Numbered from the stretch's first letter, positions 26,373-36,226 are shown. The stretch: DNA of 64,000 nt from Corynebacterium suicordis DSM 45110 (GCF_015351405.1 NZ_JADKMY010000002.1:372001-436000), one strand, 5' to 3'. The notes: a model not told the origin generated them from the sequence alone. Translations and numbers: made by a program.

Positions 26373-29300
26373 TCACTTAATGCTCAGCCCCTTGGGTGTC
26401 AGCCGCGCGCCAGCAGCGGTCCACGCGCGCGTATCGGCCCCCATGACGCTCACGCCATCGATCCGCTCCAGCACCACCGGCGCCAGCTTCCCGGCGCGCA
26501 CTGCCGCGGTGATCGCGTCCACGACGTGGGTGATGATTCCCGACGCCACCCCCGCATCCTCATCGCCAAAGCTCACAGCCTGTTTTTGTCCCAGAATGCT
26601 GAGCCCGCGGGCGCCTCTGCTGAGGTGCGCGAGAGCCTGACCGTTGCGCAGAATCACCAGCGAGCCCACGCCCCGGTGTGGGCTGGGTACCTCTTCTGCC
26701 ACTTCTGGCCAAGGCAGTGCGGAGCCATAGGGGTTGGCGGGATCAGCTGCGGCCAGGATGATTGCGTGGGCTGGTCCGATGGCTTGAGTGCTGTCCGTTC
26801 CGTCTTCCATCCGCCGCAGTTGAGAGATCACCCCGCGCGGGGCAAACTGGGCTCCACCCAGCCCCTCCACCACGTAGCCGCGCAGGACCACTCCGGAATC
26901 CTCCCAGGCAGAAAGCGTGCGATACGCATCCGCGAAACCACCGGCGGATTTCTCCGCCACGATTGATCCCCGCGTGACTACTCCATAGCGGTCCAGCCAC
27001 GCCTCGCCCCGGGCAACGGCCCGGTCCGCGGCGCTCGCTGCATGCGCGGCACCCCGCGGAACCGCAGCCCAGCGGCCAGGAACCGAAGCGTGCGCATTCA
27101 CCGCCGCCCGGCGCGCCCGGGCCTCCTCACTCTTGGCCGTCTGGGCAAAGGAGGTGCGCCCCATCCGCAACCGTCGCTGAGATCCTCTACCACGATCCTT
27201 CCGGGGTGCGCGGTGGGCGGATTTTCCGCTGGCCCCGGCATCCAGCAAGCGACGCCGGAGAGCGGCGAAGGAATCCGGCACCAGCAGTGAACTATCGAAC
27301 AGCTCCCACATGGCCGCATCAACTTCGGCGTGATTGGCGCCCGTGACCTGGGCTAATTCGCTGGCGAGGAAAGCTCCGCCATGGCTGACATGCTCCAGGA
27401 TCTGGGCGGCAACGGTGGTGGTGATGGGCTCCTCGGGCTCCAGCAACGCTGGCGCTAGCTCGGCGGGAAGCAGCATCACCAGCGGGTCATTACTTCCCGC
27501 GCTGCCAGCTCCCACGGCCAACACCTCGCCGGAATTGAGCAGCTCGTCCAAGTCCTCCGGCTGATAATTGGGGATGCGCGCCGGCAACACCACGGTTTCC
27601 CATGCACTGGCGGGCAGGGCCACGCCAGCCAGCTGTTCCAGTACGCTCGGCAGATCCTCCCGCTCGGACTCCAGCAACCCGTGCCATGCTTGGAGGAATT
27701 CGGCATACGTGGCACGGCTGACCGGCTCCAGCGCTCCCCGGGCAGCGGCCAGCGTGGCAGAGCGCAAACGCCGCAGCATTCCCACGTCCACGTATTGCGT
27801 GGGCGGCTCCCCCGCGGAGTCTTCGTCAAGCACGAAAGTGCCGGAATCGAGGCGTCGATCCCCCACCCACCTGCGCAACAAGGAATCAGACGTGGCCACA
27901 CCCAAGCCGAACTCCGCGGCGGCCTCGGCTGCGGTGAACGGCCCACGATGACGAGCCCACCGCAGCAACAACTGATCCACCGCGTCCGCAACCGGCTGCG
28001 GGTCTGCGGCGGCACCGGGCGGCACCGGCACGCCCAAACCATCACGTAGCAGGGGTAAATCTTCCACCACGGCCAATTTCCTGGCCCCGCCAAAGCTGAC
28101 TTCCACGATCCGCTGCGGCATCAACGCACGGATGTCTGCCAGCGGGTCCTCGCCCGTCATCTCTCGGCGCTCCATCACCTGCTCGGCGGTCATGGGCCCG
28201 AGCATCCGCAGCATGTCCACCACCTGCTCCACGTGCACGGCCCGGCGCCCCTCCGCCAGCCATTGCGCGCCCTCCACCACGTTGCGGATTACCTGCGAGC
28301 TCAGCAGCAAGCCCTCGCCGGACTTGCCCAACACTTTGGCCAGCAGCGCTGGATCCACCGCCAAAGCCGCGGCACGCTCGGCGGAATCGCCCTCGTACAT
28401 GAACGCGCTGGTGTACGTGAACAGCAAAGACTCCGCGAAGGCACTCGGCGCTTCCGTGGTGACTTCAGCCACCCGCAGCGCGTCCTGCCCACCGCGCGTC
28501 TCCAATCCCCGCACCAGGCTTTTCAGCGCATCGAGGTCATACACATCGTGTAGGCACTCGCGCATCGTCTCCACCATCACGGGAAACTCCGGGTGGTTGC
28601 GCGCCACATCCAGCAACTGCGAAGCCTTTTGTCTCTGCTGCCACAACGGCTGCCGCTTGCCCGGGGTTCGCCGCGGCAACAGCAGCGCACGAGCAGCACA
28701 TTCCCGGAAACGCCCCGCGAACAGCGCCGATGAACCCACATTGTCCATCACGTCGGCCAGCACGTTGTCTGCCGCGTCCCCCGTGTTGCTTTCATCTTTT
28801 CTTTCCGACGCCAACAGCAACTCCAACCCCGGAGGTTGTTCCGAATAGGGAAGGCGCAGAACCATGCCGTCATCCCCGGCGACGGCCATCGCGTCAATCC
28901 CCGTTTCCCGTTGCAGTTGAGCGGCCAGTGCCATGGCCCACGGCGCGTTGATACCCCGACCAAATGGGCTGTGCACAATCACGCGCCAATCGCCGATCTC
29001 ATCCCGGAACCTCTCGATGAGCAGTGTCTTTTCATCCGGGATGATGCCCGCGGTCTCTTTTTGCGCGGCGTAATACGCATCCAGGTTTCCCCGGGTGTTG
29101 TGGCAAATGAAGTCGGAACCCCGCAGGTCTTGCAGGCTCTGCGTGCCCCATTCGCGCCGGTGCTGACCGATGGCCCGCCCCAGCTCGATGGGCCTACCCT
29201 CCGCATCGCCTGTCCAAAACGGCAGTCGGCCAGTGTGCCCAGCCGCAGGAGCCACGATCACCTGATCCCGCGAGATCTCCAGGATTCTCCAGCTGGATGC

Positions 29301-31307
29301 CCCGAGGGTGAACACATCTCCCACACGGGATTCGTAGACCATCTCCTCATCCAGCTCACCCACGCGCCGGGCGCCGGTTTCCTCACCTGCGGCGAGGAAG
29401 ACCCCGAACATTCCCCGGTCCGGAATCGTGCCACCGCTGGTCACGGCCAGGCGCTGCGAGCCCGGGCGAGCTGTCAGCGTGCCCGCTTGGGTGTCATAGA
29501 CCACGCGCGCCTTGAGGTCCGCGAAATCCGTGGATGGGTAATGCCCGCTGATTAGCTCCACCACGGCATCGAAGGCTTCGCGTGGCAGGGCAGCATACGG
29601 ATGCGCGCGGCGCACCACCCGCCACCATTCCTCCACATCCAGCGAGGTCTCCAGTTCAGTCTCAACGGGATCTTCCTCTCCCCGGCCCATGAGCTGCGGC
29701 ACGGCATCTGCCTGCACAGCCGCCGCCACCGTCTGCTGGGCCAGCACATCAAGCGCGTTGTTCACCACGTGCAGCGGTTCCAGCTCACCCTTGAGGAGTT
29801 TGTCCACGATCACCGTGGCGGCTTCCGCATCCTGCTTGTGCAGCGGATAAATAGTCGCGCCACTGGTTGCACCCACTGTGTGCCCGGCGCGACCACAACG
29901 CTGAATTGCTGCAGACACACTGGGAGGCGCGCCCACCTGGATCACGTGATCCACCAAACCCATATCGATGCCCAGCTCCAGAGAACTGGTGGCCACCACG
30001 CACTTCAATCGCCCGGCCTTGAGAGCTTCCTCGATGTCCGCGCGCTCATCCTTGGACACCGACCCATGGTGCGCCCGGGCGATGATCGGTTCCACCCCGC
30101 GCACCGCGGTGGACTGCGCCATGAGCTGGGCGGGATCTCTCCTGGTGGGGTTGGCCAGCGCGTCCGGATCATGCTCCTTGGCCCACTCCTCATTGAGCGC
30201 ACCAGTGAGTCGCTCCGCGCTACGCCGGGAGTTCACGAACACCAGCGTGGAGTGATTCTCCATGATCTGCTCGTACACCGCGCGCTGCACGTGTGGCCAC
30301 ACGCTCTTTTGCTGTGGCAGAGCGGATTCCTTATCCACCCCGCTGGCCACTCGCGCGCCGGAGCCCGCTGAGGTGTTTCCTCCCAGCCCCTCTCCCATGA
30401 GTGAAGGTCCGAGGAGGGCTTCGTCGATAAGCTCTGAATCCCCCTCCGAAATGGCTGAAGCATCTTCAAAGCTCGACGCCGCCACGTCCTCATACGCGGG
30501 CGGATCCTGAAAATCCTCCACCACTGAACGGACCTGCACATCCCAGGACTTGGAGGAGCGGGGGTTGACCACGGTGACGGGCCGATCCCCACCGAGGAAG
30601 CTGGCCACCGTATCGATCGGGTTGACGGTGGCGGAAAGCCCGATGCGCTGCACGGGTTGCTCCGTGAGCATTTCCAGGCGCTCCAAACTCAGAGCTAGGT
30701 GCGTGCCACGCTTTGTGCCCGCCACGGCGTGGACCTCATCCACGATGACCGTGTCCACTCCCCTCAGCGTGCCCGCCGCCTTGGAGGTGAGCATGAGGTA
30801 GAGAGATTCCGGAGTGGTGATGAGGATTTCCGGAGGGTTGCGCAGCATCTTCGCGCGCTCGCTGGACGGGGTATCGCCACTGCGGACCCCCACTCGAACT
30901 GGCGCCACCGTTTCTTCCATGGCGGCCGCGGTGCGCGCGATACCTGCTAATGGGGCAGCCAGGTTTCTATCCACGTCCACGCCCAGGGCCTTGAGCGGGG
31001 AGATGTACAGCACGCGGGTGCCGGCCTTTTGCGTGCTGGATTTCTTGGCATTGGATTTCTTGGTGCTGGATTTCGCGGCGGCGGGGTTCGGCGATTCCTG
31101 CAAGAACGACCCGCGGGTGAGTTCAGAGAGCGCCCACAAGAAAGCTGCCAATGTTTTACCCGAACCAGTCGGGGCAACAACGAGGGCGTTGTGGCCAGTG
31201 GAAATGGCCTCCCACGCCTGGTTTTGTACCACCGTGGGCTCGACAAACACGTCCCGAAACCATGCCGAGACGGGGGCATGAAATTTATCCAGCGGGTCGT
31301 GGAGCAT
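26373..31307 (-). CDS. lhr: Lhr-type large DEAD/DEAH-box helicase
   Basis: A 1644-residue superfamily-2 helicase linked to DNA repair in actinobacteria, acting 3' to 5'. The Q-motif region (PTVVQNQAW) and Walker A (APTGSGKT, residues 45-52) are followed by DEVH in VIVDEVHAVAG, SATVNP (motif III), and motifs V/VI in VATSSLELGIDMG and QRCGRAGH. A winged-helix and Lhr-specific domain follows, then a long C-terminal extension of about 700 residues typical of full-length Lhr. The ATG has no ribosome site; TAAGAT lies 6 nt before it. Upstream of the glycosylase gene in one unit, and divergent from cysQ. Confidence 0.95.
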   Translation of the reverse strand: MLHDPLDKFHAPVSAWFRDVFVEPTVVQNQAWEAISTGHNALVVAPTGSGKTLAAFLWALSELTRGSFLQESPNPAAAKSSTKKSNAKKSSTQKAGTRVLYISPLKALGVDVDRNLAAPLAGIARTAAAMEETVAPVRVGVRSGDTPSSERAKMLRNPPEILITTPESLYLMLTSKAAGTLRGVDTVIVDEVHAVAGTKRGTHLALSLERLEMLTEQPVQRIGLSATVNPIDTVASFLGGDRPVTVVNPRSSKSWDVQVRSVVEDFQDPPAYEDVAASSFEDASAISEGDSELIDEALLGPSLMGEGLGGNTSAGSGARVASGVDKESALPQQKSVWPHVQRAVYEQIMENHSTLVFVNSRRSAERLTGALNEEWAKEHDPDALANPTRRDPAQLMAQSTAVRGVEPIIARAHHGSVSKDERADIEEALKAGRLKCVVATSSLELGIDMGLVDHVIQVGAPPSVSAAIQRCGRAGHTVGATSGATIYPLHKQDAEAATVIVDKLLKGELEPLHVVNNALDVLAQQTVAAAVQADAVPQLMGRGEEDPVETELETSLDVEEWWRVVRRAHPYAALPREAFDAVVELISGHYPSTDFADLKARVVYDTQAGTLTARPGSQRLAVTSGGTIPDRGMFGVFLAAGEETGARRVGELDEEMVYESRVGDVFTLGASSWRILEISRDQVIVAPAAGHTGRLPFWTGDAEGRPIELGRAIGQHRREWGTQSLQDLRGSDFICHNTRGNLDAYYAAQKETAGIIPDEKTLLIERFRDEIGDWRVIVHSPFGRGINAPWAMALAAQLQRETGIDAMAVAGDDGMVLRLPYSEQPPGLELLLASERKDESNTGDAADNVLADVMDNVGSSALFAGRFRECAARALLLPRRTPGKRQPLWQQRQKASQLLDVARNHPEFPVMVETMRECLHDVYDLDALKSLVRGLETRGGQDALRVAEVTTEAPSAFAESLLFTYTSAFMYEGDSAERAAALAVDPALLAKVLGKSGEGLLLSSQVIRNVVEGAQWLAEGRRAVHVEQVVDMLRMLGPMTAEQVMERREMTGEDPLADIRALMPQRIVEVSFGGARKLAVVEDLPLLRDGLGVPVPPGAAADPQPVADAVDQLLLRWARHRGPFTAAEAAAEFGLGVATSDSLLRRWVGDRRLDSGTFVLDEDSAGEPPTQYVDVGMLRRLRSATLAAARGALEPVSRATYAEFLQAWHGLLESEREDLPSVLEQLAGVALPASAWETVVLPARIPNYQPEDLDELLNSGEVLAVGAGSAGSNDPLVMLLPAELAPALLEPEEPITTTVAAQILEHVSHGGAFLASELAQVTGANHAEVDAAMWELFDSSLLVPDSFAALRRRLLDAGASGKSAHRAPRKDRGRGSQRRLRMGRTSFAQTAKSEEARARRAAVNAHASVPGRWAAVPRGAAHAASAADRAVARGEAWLDRYGVVTRGSIVAEKSAGGFADAYRTLSAWEDSGVVLRGYVVEGLGGAQFAPRGVISQLRRMEDGTDSTQAIGPAHAIILAAADPANPYGSALPWPEVAEEVPSPHRGVGSLVILRNGQALAHLSRGARGLSILGQKQAVSFGDEDAGVASGIITHVVDAITAAVRAGKLAPVVLERIDGVSVMGADTRAWTAAGARLTPKGLSIK
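28791..28813 (-). repeat. TGGCGTCG motif copy with A-rich tail
   Basis: On the minus strand TGGCGTCG is followed by GAAAGAAAAGATGAAAG. It encodes part of LASERKDES in Lhr. Confidence 0.6.
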
Positions 31308-31313
31308 GTGACT

Positions 31314-31319
31314 ATCTTA
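31314..31319 (-). promoter_or_regulatory. -10 box of lhr, leaderless
   Basis: TAAGAT on the minus strand ends 6 nt before the ATG of lhr, back to back with the cysQ promoter. Confidence 0.45.
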
Positions 31320-31328
31320 TTCCAACGC

Positions 31329-31334
31329 TAAAAT
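31329..31334 (+). promoter_or_regulatory. -10 box of cysQ
   Basis: TAAAAT ends 8 nt before the ATG of cysQ. A GGAGG follows but sits only 2 nt from the ATG, too close for normal use. Confidence 0.45.
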
Positions 31335-31342
31335 CGGAGGTT

Positions 31343-32104
31343 ATGACGGCTGATCTCAATGATGAAACCCTCGCCCTGCGTCTTGCACTGGGCACCGGAG
31401 AAATTCTCAAGGGTGTGCGAAACGTAGGTCTCCTGCGCGGCGAGGCCTTGGGAGACGCCGGAGATTCCCAAGCTCAGGACTGGATTGCGCGCTGCCTGGA
31501 GCAGCACCGCCCGGATGATGCCATGCTCTCCGAAGAGGCTCCAGATACCAAGGAACGCCTGGGGATGGAGCGCGTGTGGATCATTGATCCGCTCGATGGA
31601 ACCCGCGAGTTTGCTTCGGTTCGCCAAGACTGGGCCGTGCATATCGCGCTGGCAGAGAACGGGAAAATTACCCACGCTGCCGTGGGCATGCCTGATCTGG
31701 GAACCGTGTTCCTCACCTCCGAGGTGCGCGCCGTTGATGGGCCTGCCACCAACCGCCTGGTGGTGAGCCGCAACTCCCCACCGAAGATCGGCCAGTTCGT
31801 GGCAGATGAGCTGGGCATGGAGCTCGTCACCATGGGCAGCTGTGGCGCCAAGGCTGTCTCCGTGATCCTTGGAGATAACGATGCGTACATCCACGCCGGT
31901 GGCCAGTACGAGTGGGATAACGCCGCACCCGTGGGCATTGCCGAAGCAGCCGGTCTGCACACCAGCCGCTTGGACGGCTCCAAGATCGTCTATAACCAAG
32001 AGGATCCTTACCTCCCAGACCTGCTGATCAGCCGCAAGAACATCGCGGAGAAGATCCTGGCAGCCGTGGAAAAGTTCCACGCAGGACACGGCGAGTACGC
32101 CTAG
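31343..32104 (+). CDS. cysQ: 3'(2'),5'-bisphosphate nucleotidase CysQ (IMPase family)
   Basis: Hydrolyses PAP (3'-phosphoadenosine 5'-phosphate) and related sulphur-pathway nucleotides; actinobacterial CysQ proteins can also act on inositol or fructose phosphates. The protein has 253 residues. Metal motifs: MLSEEAPD, WIIDPLDGTREF and YEWDNAAPVGIAEAAGLH. The gap between the first and second metal motif is short, as in CysQ. The ATG at 31343 (MTADLNDET) was chosen from the promoter position; the frame is open further upstream inside lhr. Third IMPase-family gene of this window. Confidence 0.85.
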   Translation: MTADLNDETLALRLALGTGEILKGVRNVGLLRGEALGDAGDSQAQDWIARCLEQHRPDDAMLSEEAPDTKERLGMERVWIIDPLDGTREFASVRQDWAVHIALAENGKITHAAVGMPDLGTVFLTSEVRAVDGPATNRLVVSRNSPPKIGQFVADELGMELVTMGSCGAKAVSVILGDNDAYIHAGGQYEWDNAAPVGIAEAAGLHTSRLDGSKIVYNQEDPYLPDLLISRKNIAEKILAAVEKFHAGHGEYA

Positions 32105-32279
32105 CCCTTCCCGGGCATTCCCCGGGCTCGGACGCTGAGCAGAGTGCGCTCCGCACGCGATCCCCTGTCCCAGTTCACCGCGCCCACTAGGCTCCGTTAG
32201 GCTGTCACTCAGATCAGCGCTGGCTACTTTAATCTTTGACGGCCAGCAGAACATTTTGGAATAAGGCGCGAGGAGAGAC

Positions 32280-33110
32280 GTGTTGGCGTCGGATAACAAG
32301 AACACCGAGTCCCCGATCCCGACCCCCTATGAGGATCTGCTGCGGGAGATTCTGGAGACGGGAGCGCACCGCGGCGATCGCACGGGAACCGGCACCACCA
32401 GCCTGTTCGGCAAACAGATCCGCTTCAACCTGGCGGACTCTTTCCCGCTGCTGACCACCAAGTCTGTCCACGTGAAATCCGTGGTGGGCGAACTGCTGTG
32501 GTTCCTGCGCGGCGACTCCAATGTGCACTGGCTGCAGGAAAACGGCATCCGCATCTGGAACGAATGGGCCGATGAAAACGGCGAGCTGGGACCGGTCTAC
32601 GGAGTGCAGTGGCGCTCCTGGCCCACCCCAGATGGTGCGCACATCGACCAGATCGCGCAGAGCCTGGAAATGCTGCGCACGCAGCCGGAATCGCGACGCA
32701 ACATCGTCTCCGCCTGGAACGTCGCGGAGATCTCCAACATGGCGCTGCCTCCCTGCCACCTGCTGTTCCAGTTCTATGTGGCGGATGGGAAGCTCAGCTG
32801 CCAGCTGTACCAGCGCAGCGCGGATATGTTCCTGGGCGTGCCATTCAACATCGCCAGCTATTCTCTGCTCACGCACATGTTTGCGCAGCAGGCTGGGTTG
32901 GAGGTCGGCGAGTTCATTTGGACCGGCGGTGACTGCCACATCTATGACAACCACCAAGATCAGGTGCGCCTGCAGCTGAGCCGCGAGGCTCGCCCGTACC
33001 CGCAGCTGGAGCTCACGAAGGCTGCGGACATCTTCAGCTACGGTTTCAGCGACATCAACTTCACCGGCTATGACCCACATCCGGCAATCAAGGGAAAGGT
33101 GGCCGTGTAA
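32280..33110 (+). CDS. thyA: Thymidylate synthase
   Basis: Methylates dUMP to dTMP using methylene-tetrahydrofolate, releasing dihydrofolate. The protein has 276 residues. The N-terminal [13 protein letters not shown] loop binds phosphate, the catalytic Cys lies in [14 protein letters not shown], and the stretch starting [18 protein letters not shown] is the active-site signature. The start is GTG (32280) with AGGAG 4 nt before it. The first codons lie on a TGGCGTCG motif copy and encode a non-conserved head ([11 protein letters not shown]). The downstream folA starts directly after the stop. Confidence 0.98.
   Translation: MLASDNKNTESPIPTPYEDLLREILETGAHRGDRTGTGTTSLFGKQIRFNLADSFPLLTTKSVHVKSVVGELLWFLRGDSNVHWLQENGIRIWNEWADENGELGPVYGVQWRSWPTPDGAHIDQIAQSLEMLRTQPESRRNIVSAWNVAEISNMALPPCHLLFQFYVADGKLSCQLYQRSADMFLGVPFNIASYSLLTHMFAQQAGLEVGEFIWTGGDCHIYDNHQDQVRLQLSREARPYPQLELTKAADIFSYGFSDINFTGYDPHPAIKGKVAV
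32284..32302 (+). repeat. TGGCGTCG motif copy with A-rich tail
   Basis: TGGCGTCG followed by GATAACAAGAA, making up the second to eighth codons of thyA. Confidence 0.55.
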
Positions 33111-33719
33111 ATGGCGCAGGATTACCCCAATCTCTCACTCGCTGAGCTGCGTGAGCACCTGGATGAGGGCGTGGAAGTGGCCATGATCTGGGCACAGACC
33201 ACGGATCTGGTGATCGGAGACGGCGAAGATATGCCGTGGTACCTGCCGGAGGATCTGCAGCATTTCAAGGAATCCACCGAGGGTTACGCCGTGGTGATGG
33301 GCCGCACCTCATGGGAGGCGCTGGGGGATGCATATCGCCCACTGCCCAAGCGAGAGAATTTCGTGGTGACCAGTAATGCGTCCTATGACGCGCCGGGCGG
33401 GCACGTCTACACCAACCTCTCCGAGGCAATTGGGAAAGCCGCGGAATGGATGGAAGCGCATTCCAGCGCGGAAATCAGCAATACCGTGTGGATTTTGGGC
33501 GGCGGCACCGTGTACAAGCAGTGCATGGATGTGGCGGATCGGATCGTCATCACGGAGATCGACATGACCGCGCCGGAGCGTTTCCAGGTCTTCGCCCCGG
33601 AGATTCCCGAAGACACGTTCACGCAAAACGCCGGCGAGTGGCTCACCTCGGAAAAGGGCCACGCAGTGGATGATGATGAGCCACTGCACTACCGAATCGT
33701 GGAGTGGACCCGGAAGTAG
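33111..33719 (+). CDS. folA: Dihydrofolate reductase
   Basis: Recycles the dihydrofolate made by thymidylate synthase, using NADPH. The protein has 202 residues, longer than the usual 160, with an N-terminal extension of about 25 residues before MIWAQTTDLVIG. PWYLPEDLQHFKE carries the substrate-binding acidic residue region, VVMGRTSWEAL is the cofactor loop, and WILGGGTVYKQCM is the Gly-rich motif. The ATG directly abuts the thyA stop codon, so translation is probably coupled. Confidence 0.95.
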   Translation: MAQDYPNLSLAELREHLDEGVEVAMIWAQTTDLVIGDGEDMPWYLPEDLQHFKESTEGYAVVMGRTSWEALGDAYRPLPKRENFVVTSNASYDAPGGHVYTNLSEAIGKAAEWMEAHSSAEISNTVWILGGGTVYKQCMDVADRIVITEIDMTAPERFQVFAPEIPEDTFTQNAGEWLTSEKGHAVDDDEPLHYRIVEWTRK

Positions 33720-33754
33720 CGGGCGGCCACGGCCTAGGAAAAATCCAAACCTAG

Positions 33755-33760
33755 TACAAT
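33755..33760 (+). promoter_or_regulatory. -10 box of tRNA-Arg
   Basis: TACAAT, 26 nt before the first base of the tRNA and within CTAGTACAATCCTAG. The precursor would carry a leader of about 20 nt. Confidence 0.5.
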
Positions 33761-33786
33761 CCTAGAAGTGCTTTTTCAAGCACATT

Positions 33787-33859
33787 GCCCCAGTAGCTCA
33801 GTGGATAGAGCACGGCTCTCCTAAAGCCGGTGTCGGAGGTTCGATTCCTCTCTGGGGCA
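33787..33859 (+). tRNA. tRNA-Arg (anticodon CCT)
   Basis: Acceptor stem GCCCCAG / CTGGGGC, D-arm GCTC...GAGC, anticodon stem CGGCT / AGCCG with loop CTCCTAA (anticodon CCT, reading AGG), T-arm GGAGG TTCGATT CCTCT, discriminator A. The 73 bases end without an encoded CCA. Confidence 0.97.
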
Positions 33860-34222
33860 CATTTTTCTGCCCGGAGCTCGCCTAAGCTCCCCCGGAGCCC
33901 ACGCGGCAACTGAAACCCCCGCCAACGATTTCCCGCGGAAAAGCCACGGGCTGGCGTCGAAAACAAAGAGAAATAAACGCCACTTTCTATAAGTAAATAT
34001 CGCGGCCACCTGCCGTCTCGGCCCCGATCGCACCCCGATCCTCCCCCATTGCCCCCGAAAATTGCTGCACGTTTGCGCACGTCGCTGGCAGCCGCGAACT
34101 ATTTTCGCATGAAAAACCACATTAGCCCCAAATTTCCCACGCGTGCACGGTAGCGTTCCGCACTAGCTTAATCGCGACCATTGTCGTAATCCGGCGATGG
34201 TCTTTTAGTAAGGAGAATCCGC
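33860..34222. other. Intergenic region between tRNA-Arg and mctB
   Basis: Holds a TGGCGTCG motif copy with a long A-rich tail (33952-33980). A GACCAT / ATGGTC inverted repeat at 34176-34202, followed by TTTTAG, lies just before the AAGGAG ribosome site of mctB. I see no gene. Confidence 0.5.
33952..33980 (+). repeat. TGGCGTCG motif copy with A-rich tail
   Basis: TGGCGTCG followed by AAAACAAAGAGAAATAAACG, in non-coding DNA. Confidence 0.65.
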
Positions 34223-34576
34223 GTGAGCCAATCAGTGCCTTCGCACGTCAAACACAGTCCCACCGCTGAAGAGTTCCGGACTGCCCAAAAAAGCCCAGAA
34301 TTTCAAGAATTGCGCTCCAAGCAGCGCGGATTCACCTTCCCGCTCACCATCGCGGGTCTGCTCTGGTTCATCACATATGTGCTGGTCGCGATGTACGCGC
34401 CTAGCTTCCTCTCCATCAAGATCCTGGGCAACATCAACCTGGGAATCCTGGTGGGGCTGCTGCAGTTCGTCACCACCTTCGCCATCACCTGGCTGTATGT
34501 GTCATTCGCCAATAAGCAACTAGAACCCCGCTCTCGCGCGATCCGCGAAGCTCTGGAAAATCAGGAGCGCCCCTAA
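34223..34576 (+). CDS. mctB: DUF485 small membrane protein of the monocarboxylate transport operon
   Basis: A 117-residue inner-membrane protein of the DUF485 family with two helices (LTIAGLLWFITYVLVAMYA and the stretch around GILVGLLQFVTTFAITWLYV). Such proteins accompany solute:sodium symporters for acetate and similar acids; the corresponding C. glutamicum gene is mctB. The start is GTG with AAGGAG 8 nt upstream. Its stop codon shares a base with the ATG of mctC, so the two are translationally coupled. The name rests on operon context and family. Confidence 0.85.
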   Translation: MSQSVPSHVKHSPTAEEFRTAQKSPEFQELRSKQRGFTFPLTIAGLLWFITYVLVAMYAPSFLSIKILGNINLGILVGLLQFVTTFAITWLYVSFANKQLEPRSRAIREALENQERP

Positions 34577-36186
34577 TGTTTAACCTTGCTGCAGAATCGA
34601 GCGCGGGCAACCCCACGCTGAACATGTCCGTGTTCGTCGCCTTCATCGTGGTGACCTTGGGCATTGTGACCTATGCTTCTCGACGCCCACAAAAGAGCGC
34701 CTCCGACTTCTACACCGGCGGCGCACAGTTCTCGGGCACCCAGAACGGTTTGGCCATCGCGGGCGATTACCTCTCCGCTGCATCCTTCCTGGGCATCGTC
34801 GGCGCTATCGCCATGACGGGTTATGACGGATTCCTGTACTCCATTGGCTTCTTCGTGGCGTGGCTCATCGCGTTGCTGCTGGTCGCGGAGCCGCTTCGTA
34901 ATACCGGTCGCTTCACCATGGCGGACGTTCTCTCCTTCCGCCTGAAGCAGCGCCCCGTTCGTGTCGCGGCTGCCTTCGCTACGTTGGGCGTCTCCCTGTT
35001 TTACCTGGTCGCCCAGATGGCTGGCGCCGGTTCCTTGGTTGCCGTGTTGATGGACATTCACGATAAGACCGCCCAGGCCGCAATCGTGGCCGTGGTGGGC
35101 GTGGTGATGATCGCTTACGTGCTGATCGGCGGCATGAAGGGCACTACCATCGTGCAGATGATCAAGGCCGTTCTGCTGTGTTCTTGCGTGGTCATCATGG
35201 TGATCATCATCGCCGTGATGGTGAAGGGTAACTTCTCCGAGCTGCTCGCCCGCGCTGTGGAAGCGCACGGCGGTAATGAGGCCATCCTGGAGCCGGGCAT
35301 GAAGTACGGTAAGTCTGATACCACCAAGCTGGACTTCATCGCGCTGGGTCTTTCCCTGTCCCTGGGTGTGGCTGGTCTGCCTCACGTGCTGATGCGCTTC
35401 TACACCGTGCCTACCGCTAAGGCCGCTCGCAAGTCCGTGACCTGGGCAATCGTGCTCATCGGTGGCTTCTACCTGCTCACCCTGGTGCTGGGTTACGCCG
35501 CTGCAGCTTACGTGGGACCAGAGCGCATCAAGGCCGCACCGGGTGGCGCGAACTCCGCTGCACCTCTGCTCGCGCTGGAGCTGGCCGGACCAATCTTCAT
35601 GGCCATCATCTCCGCGGTGGCCTTCGCTACCGTGCTCGCCGTGGTTGCCGGCCTGGCCATTACCGCCTCCGCCTCCGTGGCTCACGACCTCTACAACTCC
35701 GTGATCCGCAAGGGTCAGGCCACCCCGGAGGAGCAGGTTCGCGTCTCCCGCATCACCGTGGTTGTGATCGGTATTGTCTCGATCCTGTTGGGCATCGGCG
35801 CGATGAGCCAGAACGTGGCCTTCCTGGTTTCCCTGGCCTTCTGTATCGCGGCCTCCGCGAACGTTCCGACCATCCTGTACTCCCTGTACTGGAAGCGCTT
35901 CAACACCACGGGTGCCGTGGCATCCCTGTGGACTGGCCTGTTGAGCGCAATCTTCCTGATCATCTTCTCCCCTGCGGTATCCGGCGCGGAAACCTCCATC
36001 CTTCCGAACGCCGATTTCGCATGGTTCCCATTGGCCAACCCAGGCCTGGTCTCCATCCCGCTGGGCTTCTTGGCGGGCATCGTCGGCACCTACCTTGGCA
36101 AGCCGGATAACCTCGATGACCTGCAGGCCGAGATGGAAGTTCGCTCCCTCACCGGTGTGGGCGTGGAAGCTGCCGTGGATCACTAA
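34576..36186 (+). CDS. mctC: Cation/monocarboxylate symporter (acetate, pyruvate, propionate type)
   Basis: A 536-residue solute:sodium symporter family permease with about 13 membrane helices. The N-terminal SASDFYTGGAQFSGTQNGLAIAGDYLSAASF stretch is the ActP/MctC signature. IGGMKGTTIVQMIKA and ATVLAVVAGLAITASASVAHD are further SSS blocks. In C. glutamicum MctC imports pyruvate, acetate and propionate, and the same DUF485-symporter gene pair is present here. The end is followed by a strong terminator. Confidence 0.92.
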   Translation: MFNLAAESSAGNPTLNMSVFVAFIVVTLGIVTYASRRPQKSASDFYTGGAQFSGTQNGLAIAGDYLSAASFLGIVGAIAMTGYDGFLYSIGFFVAWLIALLLVAEPLRNTGRFTMADVLSFRLKQRPVRVAAAFATLGVSLFYLVAQMAGAGSLVAVLMDIHDKTAQAAIVAVVGVVMIAYVLIGGMKGTTIVQMIKAVLLCSCVVIMVIIIAVMVKGNFSELLARAVEAHGGNEAILEPGMKYGKSDTTKLDFIALGLSLSLGVAGLPHVLMRFYTVPTAKAARKSVTWAIVLIGGFYLLTLVLGYAAAAYVGPERIKAAPGGANSAAPLLALELAGPIFMAIISAVAFATVLAVVAGLAITASASVAHDLYNSVIRKGQATPEEQVRVSRITVVVIGIVSILLGIGAMSQNVAFLVSLAFCIAASANVPTILYSLYWKRFNTTGAVASLWTGLLSAIFLIIFSPAVSGAETSILPNADFAWFPLANPGLVSIPLGFLAGIVGTYLGKPDNLDDLQAEMEVRSLTGVGVEAAVDH

Positions 36187-36207
36187 ATATTCGCAGGATA
36201 GCGGCCG

Positions 36208-36224
36208 TTTTTTATTCGACGCCA
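36208..36224 (-). repeat. TGGCGTCG motif copy with A-rich tail
   Basis: On the minus strand TGGCGTCG is followed by AATAAAAAAC. It lies between the mctC stop and its terminator. Confidence 0.6.
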
Positions 36225-36226
36225 AC

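Noticed and set aside
34576-36225. Long 550-codon minus-strand open frame opposite mctC
   Set aside because: It is the complement of a well-matched symporter gene, rich in His, Gly and Gln without domain motifs; a typical shadow frame in GC-rich DNA.
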